From Paraspadella gotoi (lineage: Eukaryota > Chaetognatha), in assembly GCA_051294375.1 (NCBI GenBank), contig CM119267.1:6798251-6862250 (forward strand): a stretch of 64,000 nt of DNA, written 5' to 3'. Position 1 is the stretch's first letter, and each line of letters opens with the position of its first letter. The notes beneath the pieces were generated by a model that searched no databases, had not been told where the DNA came from, and was given only the letters and a program-made list of their open reading frames with translations. The position numbers and the translations under genes are program-made. Shown here piece after piece: positions 12,416-25,111 of the stretch.

Positions 12416-13055
12416 TATGCCTCATTGCTTGGTTTGTGGTTACTGGTTACTTCCCAATAGTCAAATCCCTTCTCGCCTTGCACGATGCCATCAGTCAATG
12501 CCCCGGCGCCCAACCTTTCGCGCATTGCACGCAGTTTGCCGGTTTAGTTATTGCCAGCCGACCGACCTTCTCACCTCAACCCTTACCAGGCCTTACCTCT
12601 CCCCGTTTTCCCCCGTGAGGATTCAATGCTGTCACACATTCTTTCACGCTTCACACCTCGCCGGCGTCTGACCCGTCCACGTCCAGTGTCCATCCCTTTC
12701 AACCTCTGCGTCCCTTTGCAAGGAATCCATTTCCCCGAGGCGACCGCACGAGTGAGCTTTTCTAATTCGCTTTCCACTCCACCACTTCACCACTCCACCA
12801 CTCCACCACTTCACCACTCTACCGCTCCACCACTCCCTAGCAAATCTCTCATCACCGACTGTTCACCGACCACCGATCGAGTTCAATGTCCATCCCTCAC
12901 GCGTTTTCACCTGTCACAATCAACGCGCCATTTTATTTTGCAACTTCACCAATCACCTCCGTTCACATATTCCTGTATTCCCTGTCATCACACATTTTTC
13001 CGAGTTTTATAAACCGATATCAAATTATTTATGCATTCAATAAACAACCTATCCG

Positions 13056-13190
13056 ACCCCTAACTTTGGACAGGCCATGCTGGGTTGGGGCCCTTATCCC
13101 TTTTACGAGATAATTACATAGCTTGTCCAATGTCCAATGAATGAATAAATACTTTGATATTGGTTGTACGCGTACCAATTTCATAGAAAG
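13056..13190 (+). repeat. Dispersed repeat family R1, diverged (A2 copy)
   Basis: Counterpart of 8692-8820. The inverted motif reads ATATTGGTTGTAC, GCGTACCAATTTCATA at about 13157-13184, close to the reverse complement of the 24-mer at 1458. Confidence 0.6.
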
Positions 13191-14294
13191 AACGTGCAAA
13201 CTTGTAATCAGGACTCTTATAATATTTTTATTTCTTATTTTCATTTCTAGTTTCTGAGTTTCGCATAATTTTCTCTTTTTAATTTACTCCGCTTTCTCTC
13301 TCACTTCATAACCTTAATCTCTCTGTTAACTTCCTCGCCTCTCGAGCAACAGAAAAGATGAACTTTGGCCAAGTGTCAGATCTCGCAAATTATTATTACA
13401 TGACCTGACATTATACTTCCCTTTTTTAACCCTTCGCTCTGTACTTTCGACAAACGGTAAACAATGGACATATCCCAAAAAAATATTCAAATGTTTTTCT
13501 TTATTAAAGTTATTATCAACAGTTATAGAGTTAAATAAGAAATAAAGTTATAAACTCTCTTCTTACCTTTCCGATATGAAATTAGGTATAAACACCGCGA
13601 CGTCAACGACCGTAACTTTGGACGCGTCACCTCGTCGTCGCCAGCGTCAATGACCAGGACACTTAAAAGCCTACATGTTGTCGAAGTCGGGGGCGACGTC
13701 TGACAAAGACCGGGACGACTGGCGTCGAATATCCTGTCATTCCGATCTGTCGCCGCCGCTGCCGCCGCCGCTGCCGCCGACGGCACCGCTGCGGCCCCCG
13801 CTGTCGCCGTCGCTGCAGCCGACACCGTCAACACATGCTTTAGTAGTTTCTCGACAACATTCAGAAAAAAGCAGCGCTTACTGTACTCTTCAATCAGGAA
13901 AAATTGGGGCGAAAAGAATGACCTGTTTTATCAACTTTTTGCCATATAAAATTTTTAATATTGATTCGGGAAAAAAAAAACAATTACAGGCAAAAAATTT
14001 ATAAAAGAATGTTGCCCTTTAAAAATTTGAATTAACAAACTAAAAAAAAAAATCCTTTCAAGTAAAAGAGGCTTCTAAATTCTCCATTGAAAATTAAATC
14101 GCTTTCTACTTTTTTTTTCAGGGACGTTCAAAACGGCGGAGGGTTTCGTCGTCGTCGTCGTCGTCATTGTCGATGCCCTTTTCATCGTCGTCGTCGTCGT
14201 CGTCGTCGTCGTCAATCGTCACTCTCCGCTCGCGTCCCAAATCCAATCACGAAGACGTCACCGACATTCGTCTCTCGCTGTGTGACCTTTAGTT

Positions 14295-14330
<36 letters not shown>

Positions 14331-14899
14331 TCCGTCCTGATCGAAGTCTGGTCGTCGACTTAACAAAAACATTCGATGTTGTGATTTCACGTGAGTCTTT
14401 GTGAAGGTGACTGACGACTCTGTTGTGAACTGTCGTTAGGATCGACAACCTCTTTGTCTTCGTCCTGGTTGTTGTTGTTGCTGTTGCCGGGTCCCGTCCT
14501 GTCGAATTCCGTCCACGCAGTCGCCCTCTATCGGCCACGCCCACTTGGTCCACTAGATTCTCTCGTTGCGCCACAAAACAAGAAGCGAAATTACATTGCG
14601 TCCTTTTACTCTTAAATCGTCATTTTGCACTGAACGAATCGCGCAGGTTTTTGCCTGAAAAAATCTCAAAAGTTGAAAATAACCAATGAAGCTAAATATT
14701 AATTAAATGCATGGATGTCCATTTTACGAATGTAATAGGAAAATCCCATTTCCCAGGATGTAATAGAAATTGCCCTTACTTCAGATGAAATGGAGAAAAG
14801 AGCCCCGGATGTCACTTTAACCCCTGCGTAGTAATCGACCTACGCTACCGGGAGTAAATGAATGAACCGTTGAAGTTGAAGTCGGAACTCGACCAGTGA

Positions 14900-14900
<1 letters not shown>

Positions 14901-14970
<70 letters not shown>

Positions 14971-14972
14971 TC
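14901..14972 (+). repeat. (CTTT)n microsatellite
   Basis: Eighteen uninterrupted tetranucleotide units. Confidence 0.98.
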
Positions 14973-15090
14973 ACCCTAAAAATTTACCTCTCCCGCTTTT
15001 TCACTCTATCTTGATCCCTGGATCGACGCCTTGCCTCAACATCCAAGCCCTCGCACCCCACCTCCCTCTAATGCAGCCGACTCTTTTCCG

Positions 15091-15195
<105 letters not shown>

Positions 15196-15235
15196 GACTC
15201 AATCAAAGAGACTCGGGACGAACGTTTGACTCGAT

Positions 15236-15970
15236 TGAAGTCTGAGAGGGAGGAGGAGGGGGAAAAGAGGAGGGGGGAGAAGGAGGAGGGGAGAAGAGGA
15301 GGGAGAGAAGGAGGAGGGAAGGAGAGGTTAGAGAGGGAGAGAAGGAGGAAGAGGAGTAGGGGGTAGAGAGGGTAGAGGGGAGATAGAGAGGATGAGTAGT
15401 AGGAGAGGGTGAAAAAAGAGAGTAAAGAGAATGAAAAAGGAAAGAGAGGAAAGTTGAAAGGAACACAGGTTAAGGTAAGATTGAAAATCGAGGGGAAAAA
15501 AAAGAAGAAACTTGAGAAAAAGATAAGAAAAAAATATAGGATAAAAAAAAAGGTATTTTGGGCAGATGGAAAACGGAATGCAAAGGTGGTGATGAGAAAG
15601 GAGAGAGAATTCAGAGGGAGGAAAGCATCCGGCGAAAAAAAAGGGGAACAGATGGGAAAGAAGATGGAAAATAAGGAAAGAAGACGGAAAATAAGGAAAG
15701 AAGATGGAAAATAAGGAAAGGAAAAAGGAAAAAGGAAAGGAGGAAAAGTAGGAGAAAATGGAGGAGGGAGAAGGAAATAGAATCAGTGAACGAGAGAAGA
15801 GGATTGGGTAGAAGAAAGGAAAGAGAGAAAAAAAATAGAAAAAGAAAAGAGGAAAAAATTCAAGGAGAGAGAGAGAAAAAAAAGGGGAAAAAAAGGAAAA
15901 AAAAAGAAAGTAGAGGGGGGCGTGGAAACGGGAAGGGAAAATAAGGTTAGCGAAGAGGGAAAGTTGACTC
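15236..15970 (+). repeat. Long polypurine tract
   Basis: About 730 bases in which the plus strand is overwhelmingly A and G, beginning as GGAGGA-type and becoming GGAAA-type sequence. The 216-residue minus-strand frame across it is Phe/Ser/Leu-rich because pyrimidine codons rarely form stops. Confidence 0.9.
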
Positions 15971-16500
15971 GTTGACATTCACTCGGCAGATTTAATCCAG
16001 ATGAAATTTTTGAGAGTTTGCGGGTCATGATTTAAAAAAAAGAATCGGGTTGGGGGATAGTCACAGTCTCATACTTTAAATATCTTTTTATTTTAAATGG
16101 GTTTTTTTTTTAAAGATAAATATAAAAAATGATTTTATTGCATATTTCTTTTAATTATAACTACGCAATTAGAAGATAAACTCTATTATTTTTTGTCAAC
16201 CTGAATTTTTTTTGCTTCCTGTTGTCAAATCCGAATACGCGCCAGTAAGTTAGCAAGTTAGTTCGTATTCGATTTTAATTGCTAAAATTTAAATTAATAT
16301 TACCTTCAACCAGACAGACCGACCAAAATACGTTTTACTGAATCACCTGAGAAACCTCAAATAACTAGTTTTTCAACATATGACAGGTTGCCACATGCAA
16401 ATGAATTTTGGACGCGGCCAAGAATGAGATGGAAAACCAAAACAAAACAATTATGGTAGTGGAGAAAAAAAATAATTCTTTTCTCTGTTTTTGTTTAAAT
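15971..16500. other. AT-rich single-copy DNA
   Basis: No exon or repeat recognised. Confidence 0.6.
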
Positions 16501-16636
16501 TCTGCTCAAAGAATAAAGAGACAGAGAGACAGATTAGGCCGGAGAGAGAGAGAGATAGGGGGGAGGAAAGGAAAATTAGAAAGAGTGAGAACGAGAGGAA
16601 AAAAAAGGAGAGAGAGCGAGAGAGCAGAGGGAAAGT

Positions 16637-16644
16637 AGAGAGAG

Positions 16645-16702
<58 letters not shown>
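16637..16702 (+). repeat. (GA)n microsatellite
   Basis: GA tract with two AAGA interruptions, preceded by purine-rich DNA from 16530. Confidence 0.95.
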
Positions 16703-16894
16703 GATAACACGGAGAAAGAATTGTGGTTTCTCTCTCTCGCCATCTTCGCAAACATTTTTCTTCCTTTGTTCCCTAATGGAGTCTGGCTTTTTTTCAAGAT
16801 TTTCAATTTTCTAAGCTTTTCGGGTTTTTTTTCCCGCCGTTATTGTTTATGTTTTTGGTTTTTCTAATTCAAAACTTTAAGCGCTGAGATCCCT

Positions 16895-16900
<6 letters not shown>

Positions 16901-16972
<72 letters not shown>

Positions 16973-16973
16973 C
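16901..16973 (+). repeat. (CT)n microsatellite
   Basis: Nearly pure CT tract. Confidence 0.97.
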
Positions 16974-17090
16974 TTTTTTCTAACTGCCATTTAACTGACA
17001 CGAGTCCATAGAGAGACCGTCATCAATCCTGCCGACGTCGGATTCTGACTCCGCTCAATCATAAGTCATCACGAACGCCTTCGAAATCTT

Positions 17091-17205
<115 letters not shown>

Positions 17206-17514
17206 TTCAATTATCCCGTCATCATTAGAAGTTGTTTAGCCGTGTTTCCTTTTTTACTTGATGACTTTTTTGCGAACTGTAATGTCTCTTTCTCTTTTTT
17301 ACTCTTTCTCTCTCTCTTCTCCTCGGATAGCGAACGTTCAGAAAAGGAGTAATTTGAATTAGCGTATTATTAAAATTAATTAAAGCCAAGACAGGAACTA
17401 AAGGATCACCTGTGATGCGAATGAAATTGAGGTAAGTAAACTGAATAAGCATGCGAACAATTATCAATAGGGCAAGTTGGAATGTTTTGTGTATGAAATA
17501 AGAAGAATAAACAA

Positions 17515-17960
17515 AATATTAAGTGTGGAAAAAGGTAAAGAGTGGAAGAAGAGAATAAATGGAGAGTCGGGTACATGAGGAATAGAGGGAAAGAAAGAAA
17601 AAATTAGGAGGAAAGAAGGAAAAAGAGAAAAAGTAGAGGAAGGTGAAAAGGAGAAAAAAAAGAAAAGTACAATAAGGAGGAAAGAAGAAAAAAAATTAGA
17701 GGAAAGATGAAAAAGAGAAAAGACAGAAAAAAACAAGAAGGAGGAAAGAAGAAAAAAAGTAGAGGAAAGATGAAAAAGAGAAAAGAAAGAAAAGTACAAG
17801 AAGGAGGAAAGAATAAAAAAAAAGTAGAGGAAGGATGAAAAAGAGAAAAGAAAGAAAAGTACAAGAAGGAGGAAAGAAGAGAAAATCAGAGGAAAAAGGA
17901 GAGAAAAAAAATACCAAGAAGGAAGTAGAAAGAATCAAAGAAAGCAACGAGGGGGCGGGA
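17515..17960 (+). repeat. Polypurine minisatellite, period about 65 bp
   Basis: Four units, each with AAGGAGGAAAGAA, a poly-A stretch, AGAGGAAAGATGAAAAAGAG and AAAGAAAAGTACAA, mainly within 17600-17890. Open minus frames are Phe/Ser repeats. Confidence 0.85.
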
Positions 17961-18660
17961 GGGTAGATAAGGTTTCGTGAGGGTGGAGAGATGGGGCTGG
18001 GGAGATTGCGACGTCGTGACCCCAATCGGGCCTCTTTACGCCGAGAGGTCGAACCCCGATTTCTCTTAAACCCGAATTCGACTCGATTTTTATCGAACTT
18101 ACCCGCGAAGAGGGGGGGTGGGTGCGATGGAGAGGGACGGGTGTGGCTTTTCTTTTAAACTCGCGGTTTTTCGGAGAGAGAGAGAAAAAAGGGGGGGGGA
18201 GGGGGGGAGAAAAAGTGATGGGGAGAAGAGATGATCACGGGGAGGATGCGAAGTCAATTAGTATAATATGCTTACAAAAATGTAAACAATTCAAGTAATA
18301 ACTCGATAAAAAGATTAAATGACCGAGGGAGAGAAAAAAAGGGAAGTGTTTCTCGAAAGGATTTTCTTCTCGAAAGGTTTAAAAGATTGTCGGGAAGAGA
18401 CATCCGTTGATTTGTTCCTCTGTTCATTCACCAGTGGATTCATATAGCGGTTTCAACTTGGTCTTTTCGACATGTGGGTTAAACGGATTGAGAATGTTGT
18501 AAAGTAAGTTGAATAGAGTGAGTTGTAGTTGTTGTTGTTGTTAATTAGAATTCGTCGGGAGTGAAATAAAAATTTAAGCAGGACATAAAGTAATGTCGCA
18601 AAACACGGTAAGGTTTTAGGTAAGGATAAAAGGAGAAAGAAGAAATAAAAAACGTTAATC
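17961..18660. other. Single-copy DNA, no gene seen
   Basis: G-rich stretch near 18105-18240, then AT-rich sequence. No exon signature. Confidence 0.6.
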
Positions 18661-18676
18661 ATCTCCAGTCGGGAGT

Positions 18677-18679
<3 letters not shown>

Positions 18680-18714
<35 letters not shown>

Positions 18715-18723
18715 CTTCCTCTT

Positions 18724-18759
<36 letters not shown>

Positions 18760-18765
18760 ATCTCT
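18680..18765 (+). repeat. (CT)n microsatellite cluster
   Basis: CT tracts on both sides of a CTTCCTCTTCTCATT interruption, directly before block B1. Confidence 0.92.
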
Positions 18766-18891
18766 CTTTTTCCCCTTCTGTTTTTCGGTTCACTTACCCA
18801 AAAAACTTACCCGCTTCCCGGCCCACGACGCCCCCACCTCTGGCCCGCCCGCCTTCCTTTCCTCCTTTTCATCAGTTTCTCTCTCCTCTCT

Positions 18892-18928
<37 letters not shown>

Positions 18929-19155
18929 CTCTCATTCATGTTCTCATCATCTCTCTCTCTTTTCCCTTTGGTGCAGATTAAAAGAAAAGATTCCTTTTTT
19001 TAAAGGAAAAAAAAATTTAGAAGAAAATTTGACACTTTTTCCTAAAAGCGTTCAATTTTTGTTTCTAATCTCTGAAAAAAATTTTAACCTTAACTTTAAC
19101 TTTAATTTTTTATTATATATTTATTATTATTATTATTATTCTATTATTATTATTA

Positions 19156-19205
<50 letters not shown>

Positions 19206-19690
19206 TTTTTTTTTTTTTTAATATATAATGTTTAGTTGAATACCCTAACTATATCCATTAAATATATACTTTAATCCTTAGCCCTAATCCCTTTCCAAAA
19301 CTATAACCTAATCCCTAACCTTATTCCTTATCGTAAAATCTAATTTTTATCCTTAACCCTTAACTTAATTCTGAATTTAAGCTAAAATGGAGCGCTTTTG
19401 CAAAATAGGGCCGAAAATGACTAGAAAAGAAAATCAGTGAAAAAAAGGGAAAAAAAAGTAAATAAATGAGCTTCACCCCACCCAAAAAAAATAAAGAAGG
19501 GAGAAAAAAGAGGGAAGAAGAGAAATAAAAAAAAAAGAAAGTAAGAAAAAAAAGAAAGAAAGAAAGAAAGAAAGAAAGAAGTTAGTTTAAAAAAAGAAAA
19601 AAAAAACCTCAATAAAAATTCCAAACCCTTCCCTTCTTTCATCATAAAAATATGGATAGACGGACTTTAGCTTTTGGAGCGCTTCAGAAA

Positions 19691-19749
<59 letters not shown>

Positions 19750-19862
19750 GCTTTCTTAGGAAATATTATTTTATTCTGCGAGGAAATCATCCCCTTCTTT
19801 CGTAACCTTGACACGTTGTCTGCGAGGTCGAGAAATCTCTAATTATTATGATGAAAATTTTT

Positions 19863-19901
19863 TATCAAGCCATGACCGGCGAAGCCGGTTCAGGCTTGAT
19901 A
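19863..19901 (+). other. 39-nt stem-loop, B1 copy
   Basis: Outer stem TATCAAGCC/GGCTTGATA (9 bp), a 3x3 internal loop (ATG/TCA), inner stem ACCGGC/GCCGGT (6 bp) and a GAA triloop. It is identical in block B2 at 22512-22550, although flanking bases differ by indels. Function unknown. Confidence 0.8.
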
Positions 19902-20076
19902 TTGATTCGGGTGAGATTCTTTGTGACGTAGTCGTCGTCGTCGTCGTCGTCGTCGGCGTCGTCGTCGTCGTCGGCCGTCACGCTGTTTTTAAATAAAAAC
20001 TACTACGCTTTTATAGGTTTGGCTGTCACTTAACGTTTTTTTTTTAATAAAAATTATTATGAATTATTATAAAGTT

Positions 20077-20101
20077 NNNNNNNNNNNNNNNNNNNNNNNN
20101 N
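20077..20101. other. Assembly gap (25 N) inside block B1
   Basis: Exactly 25 Ns, corresponding to continuous sequence at about 22737 in block B2, so little or nothing is missing. Confidence 0.99.
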
Positions 20102-21340
20102 TTTTAAACCAAATAGATGTGCGATTCATAGTAACGTTAAAAAATTAGATATTGGCTTCTCAAAACTTGAATATAGCCTTTGATATTTTTCTATTACATT
20201 TGGATTTAAGTATTTTTTGTTGAATTTCCCACTTTTCAATTGATGTTTACTGTCAAATATGGCAAATGGAGGATTATAGGTACTGTATTATAATAATTCT
20301 CCAAATTAGTAATTTATAGAAATGGCTTTAAGCTAATTTACATTATTGGCAGTACTATAATATTTTGAAAAGATGAAAATTAAAAAATTTTTTTAAAAAT
20401 TTCTAAAATAAAAATGGGAACTTCAAAGGATTTTTTTAATGAGAAAGGCTATATTCTTAGTTTTTAATACAAATAAAAAATAAAATCTTTTACAAGCTTG
20501 CGATTGGAAAAAAATTGGAAAAAGTTCCAAATTGTAAACCCATTGTAACATTTTTTGCCGTCTTTTTATTGTTATTTTTATTATATATAATTTTTTTTTA
20601 GGCGCTGCCTTTTTCTGAATCGTTTAAAAACGAGATTTTCAGTTTTCTCTCCGTCTCTCTTTGTTGTGCGAATCTCTTGCGTTTGAATCGTTCGTTTTTT
20701 GAAAAATTCTGATATTTTTTCGTTTCTAAAAAAAACCATATATATTTGGATTCAGGCGGGCCTTTTTCTTGAATCGTAAAAACGAGTTTCAGGCTCTCTC
20801 TCATCTCCTCTACTCCCTCCGTCTCCCCTCCGTTCTTCTCTCTCTCTCTCTCCTCTTCTCTGCGGATCTCTCTCTTCTTTAACAACAAAACAAAACAAAA
20901 ATTATTCACTTTCTGTGTTGACACCGTTTTTTGAAAATTTTTATTATTCTCTTTCCTTCTAAAAACTTTATATACGCCATGTTATTTCGCGGGCTCTTTC
21001 TCAATACCAAAAAAATTCCCAAATTACATCTGAGGATACTTTCGTGGATTTTTTGTTGAAGAAAGAAAAATTGTTGGAAGGAATTAACTTAACTTGACCC
21101 TGGAATTTCGATTCGGCCCGTTGCGGACACGACCACTACCACATCCCGTTCCGCAATCGAGGTAAACAAGTCAGAGGAGAAACATGGACCTAAATAACGC
21201 GTCTCTGAACTGGCAACGGAAAACCACCGTTACGTGTATAACAAAAAAACACAAACTTGACCGAGATCACGCCGATATAAAACAAGAGTGACCTAATAAT
21301 GCGTACTCGGTTGGCGGCGGGCAAAACTTTCTCTCATCTC

Positions 21341-21419
<79 letters not shown>

Positions 21420-21425
<6 letters not shown>

Positions 21426-21551
21426 CCCCTTCTGTTTTTCGGTTCACTTACCCAAAAAACTTACCCGCTTCCCGGCCCACCGACGCCCCCCACCTCTGGC
21501 CCGCCCGCCTTCCTTTCCTTTCATCAGTTTCTCTCTCTCTCTCTCTCTCTC

Positions 21552-21582
<31 letters not shown>

Positions 21583-22349
21583 GTCCTCTCTCTCTCTCTC
21601 TCTTTCCCTTTGGTGCAAGATTAAAAGAAAAGATTCCTTTTTTAAAGGAAAAAAAAATTTAGAAGAAAATTTGACACTTTTTCCTAAAAGCGTTCAATTT
21701 TTTGTTTCTAATCTCTGAAAAAAATTTTAACCTTAACTTTAACTTTAATTTTTTTATATTTATATTATTATTATTAATTATATCTATTATTATTATTATT
21801 TTATTATTATTATTATAATTATTATTATATTATTATTATTATTATTTTATTTTTTTTTTTTTTTAATATATAATGTTTAGTTGAATACCTAACTATATCC
21901 ATTAAATATATACTTTAATCCTTAGCCCTAATCCCTTTCCAAAACTATAACCTAATCCCTAACCTTATTCCTTATCGTAAAATCTAATTTTTATCCTTAA
22001 CCTTAACTTAATTCTGAATTTAAGCTAAAATGGAGCGCTTTTGCAAAATAGGGCCGAAAATGACTAGAAAAGAAAATCAGTGAAAAAAAAGGGAAAAAAA
22101 AGTAAATAAATGAGCTTCACCCCACCCAAAAAAATAAAGAAGGGAGAAAAAAGAGGGAAGAAGAGAAATAAAAAAAAAAAAAGTAAGAAAAAAGAAGAAA
22201 GATAAGAAAAGAAAGAAGAAAGAAGTTAGTTTAAAAAAGAAAAAAAAACCTCAATAAAAATTCCAAACCCTTCCCTTCTTTCATCATAAAAATATGGATA
22301 GACGGACTTTAGCTTTTGGAGCGCTTCAGAAAACTCTCTCCTCTCTCTT

Positions 22350-22380
<31 letters not shown>

Positions 22381-22579
22381 CTCTCTCTCTCTCACGCTTT
22401 CTTAAGGCAAATATTATTTTATTCTGCGAGGAAATCATCCCCTTCTTTCGTAACCTTGACACGTTGTCTGCGAGGTTCGAGAAATCTCTAATTATTATGA
22501 TGAAAATTTTTTATCAAGCCATGACCGGCGAAGCCGGTTCAGGCTTGATATGATTCGGGTGAGATTCTTGTGTACGTAT

Positions 22580-22614
<35 letters not shown>

Positions 22615-23419
22615 GGCGTCGTCGTCGTCGTCGGCCGTCACGCTGTTTTTAAATAAAAAACTACTACGCTTTTATAGGTTTGGCTGTCACTTAACGTTTT
22701 TTTTTTAATAAAAAATTATTATGAATTATTATAAAGTTTTACACAAAGTGGGTGCGATCATAGTAAGTTAAAAAAATTAGATATGGCTTCTCAACTTGAA
22801 ATAGCTTTGATATTTTCTTATTACATTTGGATTTAAGTATTTTTTGTTTGAATTTCCACTTCAATATGATTTACTGCATAATGCAAATGAGATTATAGTA
22901 CTGATTATAATATCCAAATTAGTATATAGAAATGCTTTAAGCTAATTTACATATTGCAGTATATAATATTGAAGATGAAATTAAAAAATTTTTTTTTAAA
23001 TTTCTAATAAAAATGGGAACTCAAAGGATTTTTTTTAATGAGAAGCTATATCTTAGTTTTAATACAAATAAAAATAAAATCTTTTACAAGCTGCGATTGG
23101 AAAAAATTGGAAAAGTTTCCAATTGTAAACCATTGTAACATTTTTTGCCTTTCTTTTATTTATTTTTTAATTATATATATTTTTTTTTAGGCGCTGCCTT
23201 TTCTGAATCGTTTAAAAAACGAGTTCAGTTTCTCTCCGTCTCTCTTTGTGTGCGATCTCTTGCGTGATCGTTCGTTTTTTTGAAAAATTCTGATTATTTT
23301 TTTCTTTCTAAAAAAACACCTAACTATATTTTGATTCAGGCGCGCGCCTTTTCTGAATCGTTTAAAAAAACGAAGTTCAGGCTGCTCTCTCTCTCTCTCT
23401 CCCTCCTGTCTTCCCTCCG

Positions 23420-23468
<49 letters not shown>

Positions 23469-23819
23469 ACAAAAAAAAATTATTCACTTTGTTTACCACC
23501 GTTTTTTGAAAATTCTTATTATTTCTTTCCTTCTAAAAACTTTTAATCGCCATTTATTCCGCGCTTCTTTCTCAATACAAAATCCCAAATTTACATCTGA
23601 GATTTTCGTGGATTTTTTTTGAGAAAATGTGAAGATAACTTACTTGACCTGGATTTCGTGGCCGTTGCGGGCGGCAACGAGTAAACAATGTGAGGAACAT
23701 GACTAATAAACGCGTTTTGATGGCAACGGAAACGTTACGTGTATAAAAAAAATCAACTTGACCGAGATCACGCCGATATAAACAAGAGTGACCTAATATT
23801 GCGTCGTTGGCGGGAAAAC

Positions 23820-23830
<11 letters not shown>
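21420..23830. repeat. Block B2, second copy of the 2.5 kb tandem duplication
   Basis: Same landmark order as B1, with frequent short deletions relative to it. It ends in the GGGAAAACTTTCTCTC segment matching the end of B1 near 21325-21345. Confidence 0.9.
22512..22550 (+). other. 39-nt stem-loop, B2 copy
   Basis: Base-for-base identical to 19863-19901, including both stems, the internal loop and the GAA triloop. Confidence 0.8.
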
Positions 23831-23868
<38 letters not shown>

Positions 23869-23869
23869 T

Positions 23870-23917
<48 letters not shown>

Positions 23918-24310
23918 TTTACAAAAAAAAATTTATTCACTTGTAAACGAGTAAACGAGTTCCGGCCTCTCTCTCTCCTTCCTCTCTCTCCTCTCTTCTC
24001 TCTCTCTCTTCTCTCTCTCTATCTTTCTCTCTATCTGTCTCTCTCTCTCTTTCTCTCTTTCTATCTCTTTTTTTTTGTACAAAAATAATTTTTAGTCACC
24101 TTTTTTTTCACCTCCGTCATTAAACGAGTTCCGCGCTCTCTCTATCTCTCTCTCTCTCTCTTTTTTTTTTTACAAAAAAAAATTTTTTAGTCACTTTTTT
24201 TTTCACCAGGCGACGAGTAAACGAGTAAACGAGTTCCGGCTCTGTTCAGCTTTCTCTCTTCTCTCTCTCTCTCTCTTCTCTCTCTCTTCTCTCTCTGTCT
24301 CTCTCTCACA
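23831..24310 (+). repeat. Nested tandem repeat of CT tract, T-run and ACGAGTAAACGAG module
   Basis: A module of (CT)n, TTTTTTTTTACAAAAAAAA, TTAGTCAC and ACGAGTTCCG repeats about three to four times at irregular spacing of 90-200 bases, as a decayed extension of the end of block B. Confidence 0.75.
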
Positions 24311-24990
24311 TGTACGATCGCTCGTTTTTTTGAAAAATTCTTATTATTTTTTTCCTTCTAAAAAACTTTTATTATCGCCATTTTATTTTTTTTTTCTCTA
24401 TACAAAATACCAAATTTACATCTCGAGATTTTCATGGATTCATTTTAGAAAAAAAATGCAGGCAATGTCACATGTACATCAGTTTGCTGCTGTACATATA
24501 GCTGCTATATGGTCGGCAATTCGCGGATTAATTTAATTGCAATATATAACTTTCTAACAAAAAAAAAATTTTTTGTTTTTTGTTTATTACTGTAACTTTG
24601 GACCGGTCGGCCCACTATTGGCAAATTATTATCTAAAATAGGAGTTGAGAAGAGAATATTGTCAAATTAAACATTACTTTTTTTTGTTATTCTAACATTT
24701 TTAAAATTTTAAAATTGTAAATTTTTTTTAGTGTATATATTTAATCATTTTTATTCTTTTTTAAATAATAATTATTTGAGTTGGATAAATATTTATTAAA
24801 TTAGTTAAATATGCAAATATGAAATTTGACCTCGTGCTGGTTTCTTCTTAAAAAAAAAAAAAGAACAATCTAAAATTTCATTCAGATTAAAACTTTTTAA
24901 AGAGATGAGGACATAAAATTTTTTTGATAAGTAAAAAAAAATATTAGAAAGGAAAAGAGTTCGTTCCTACTCACGATACGTCGAAAACGA
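24311..24990. other. AT-rich DNA
   Basis: Contains one copy of repeat R2 (24380-24450), then AT-rich sequence with no gene signal. Confidence 0.6.
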
Positions 24991-25039
24991 GTTCAGCTCT
25001 GCAGGCGCGTCCAGCTTCTCTCTATCTTTCTCTCCTTCT

Positions 25040-25085
<46 letters not shown>

Positions 25086-25111
25086 TCTTTTTCTTTTTTA
25101 TTTATTCCGCC

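Larger units (their letters stand above)
10487..14793. repeat. Block A2, second copy of the 4.3 kb tandem duplication
   Basis: Starts with GCCGTTTTTGAG, as at 6086, and ends near CTTCAGATGAAATGGA, as at 10425-10441. Differences from A1 are mostly single-base indels and homopolymer length changes. It carries the same internal landmarks, with the minisatellite at 12240-12415, repeat R1 at 13056-13190 and (GTC)n at 14145-14215 and 14293-14331. Confidence 0.92.
18766..21345. repeat. Block B1, first copy of a 2.5 kb tandem duplication
   Basis: Collinear with 21420-23830. Contents: TTTTTCGGTTCACTTACCC start, CT tracts, (ATT)n at 19119-19203, CCTAA-like sequence (19235-19370), (GAAA)n near 19550, a CT tract (19690-19747), a conserved hairpin (19863-19901), (GTC)n (19930-19974), a 25-N gap, then AT-rich DNA. 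No gene is supported. Confidence 0.9.
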
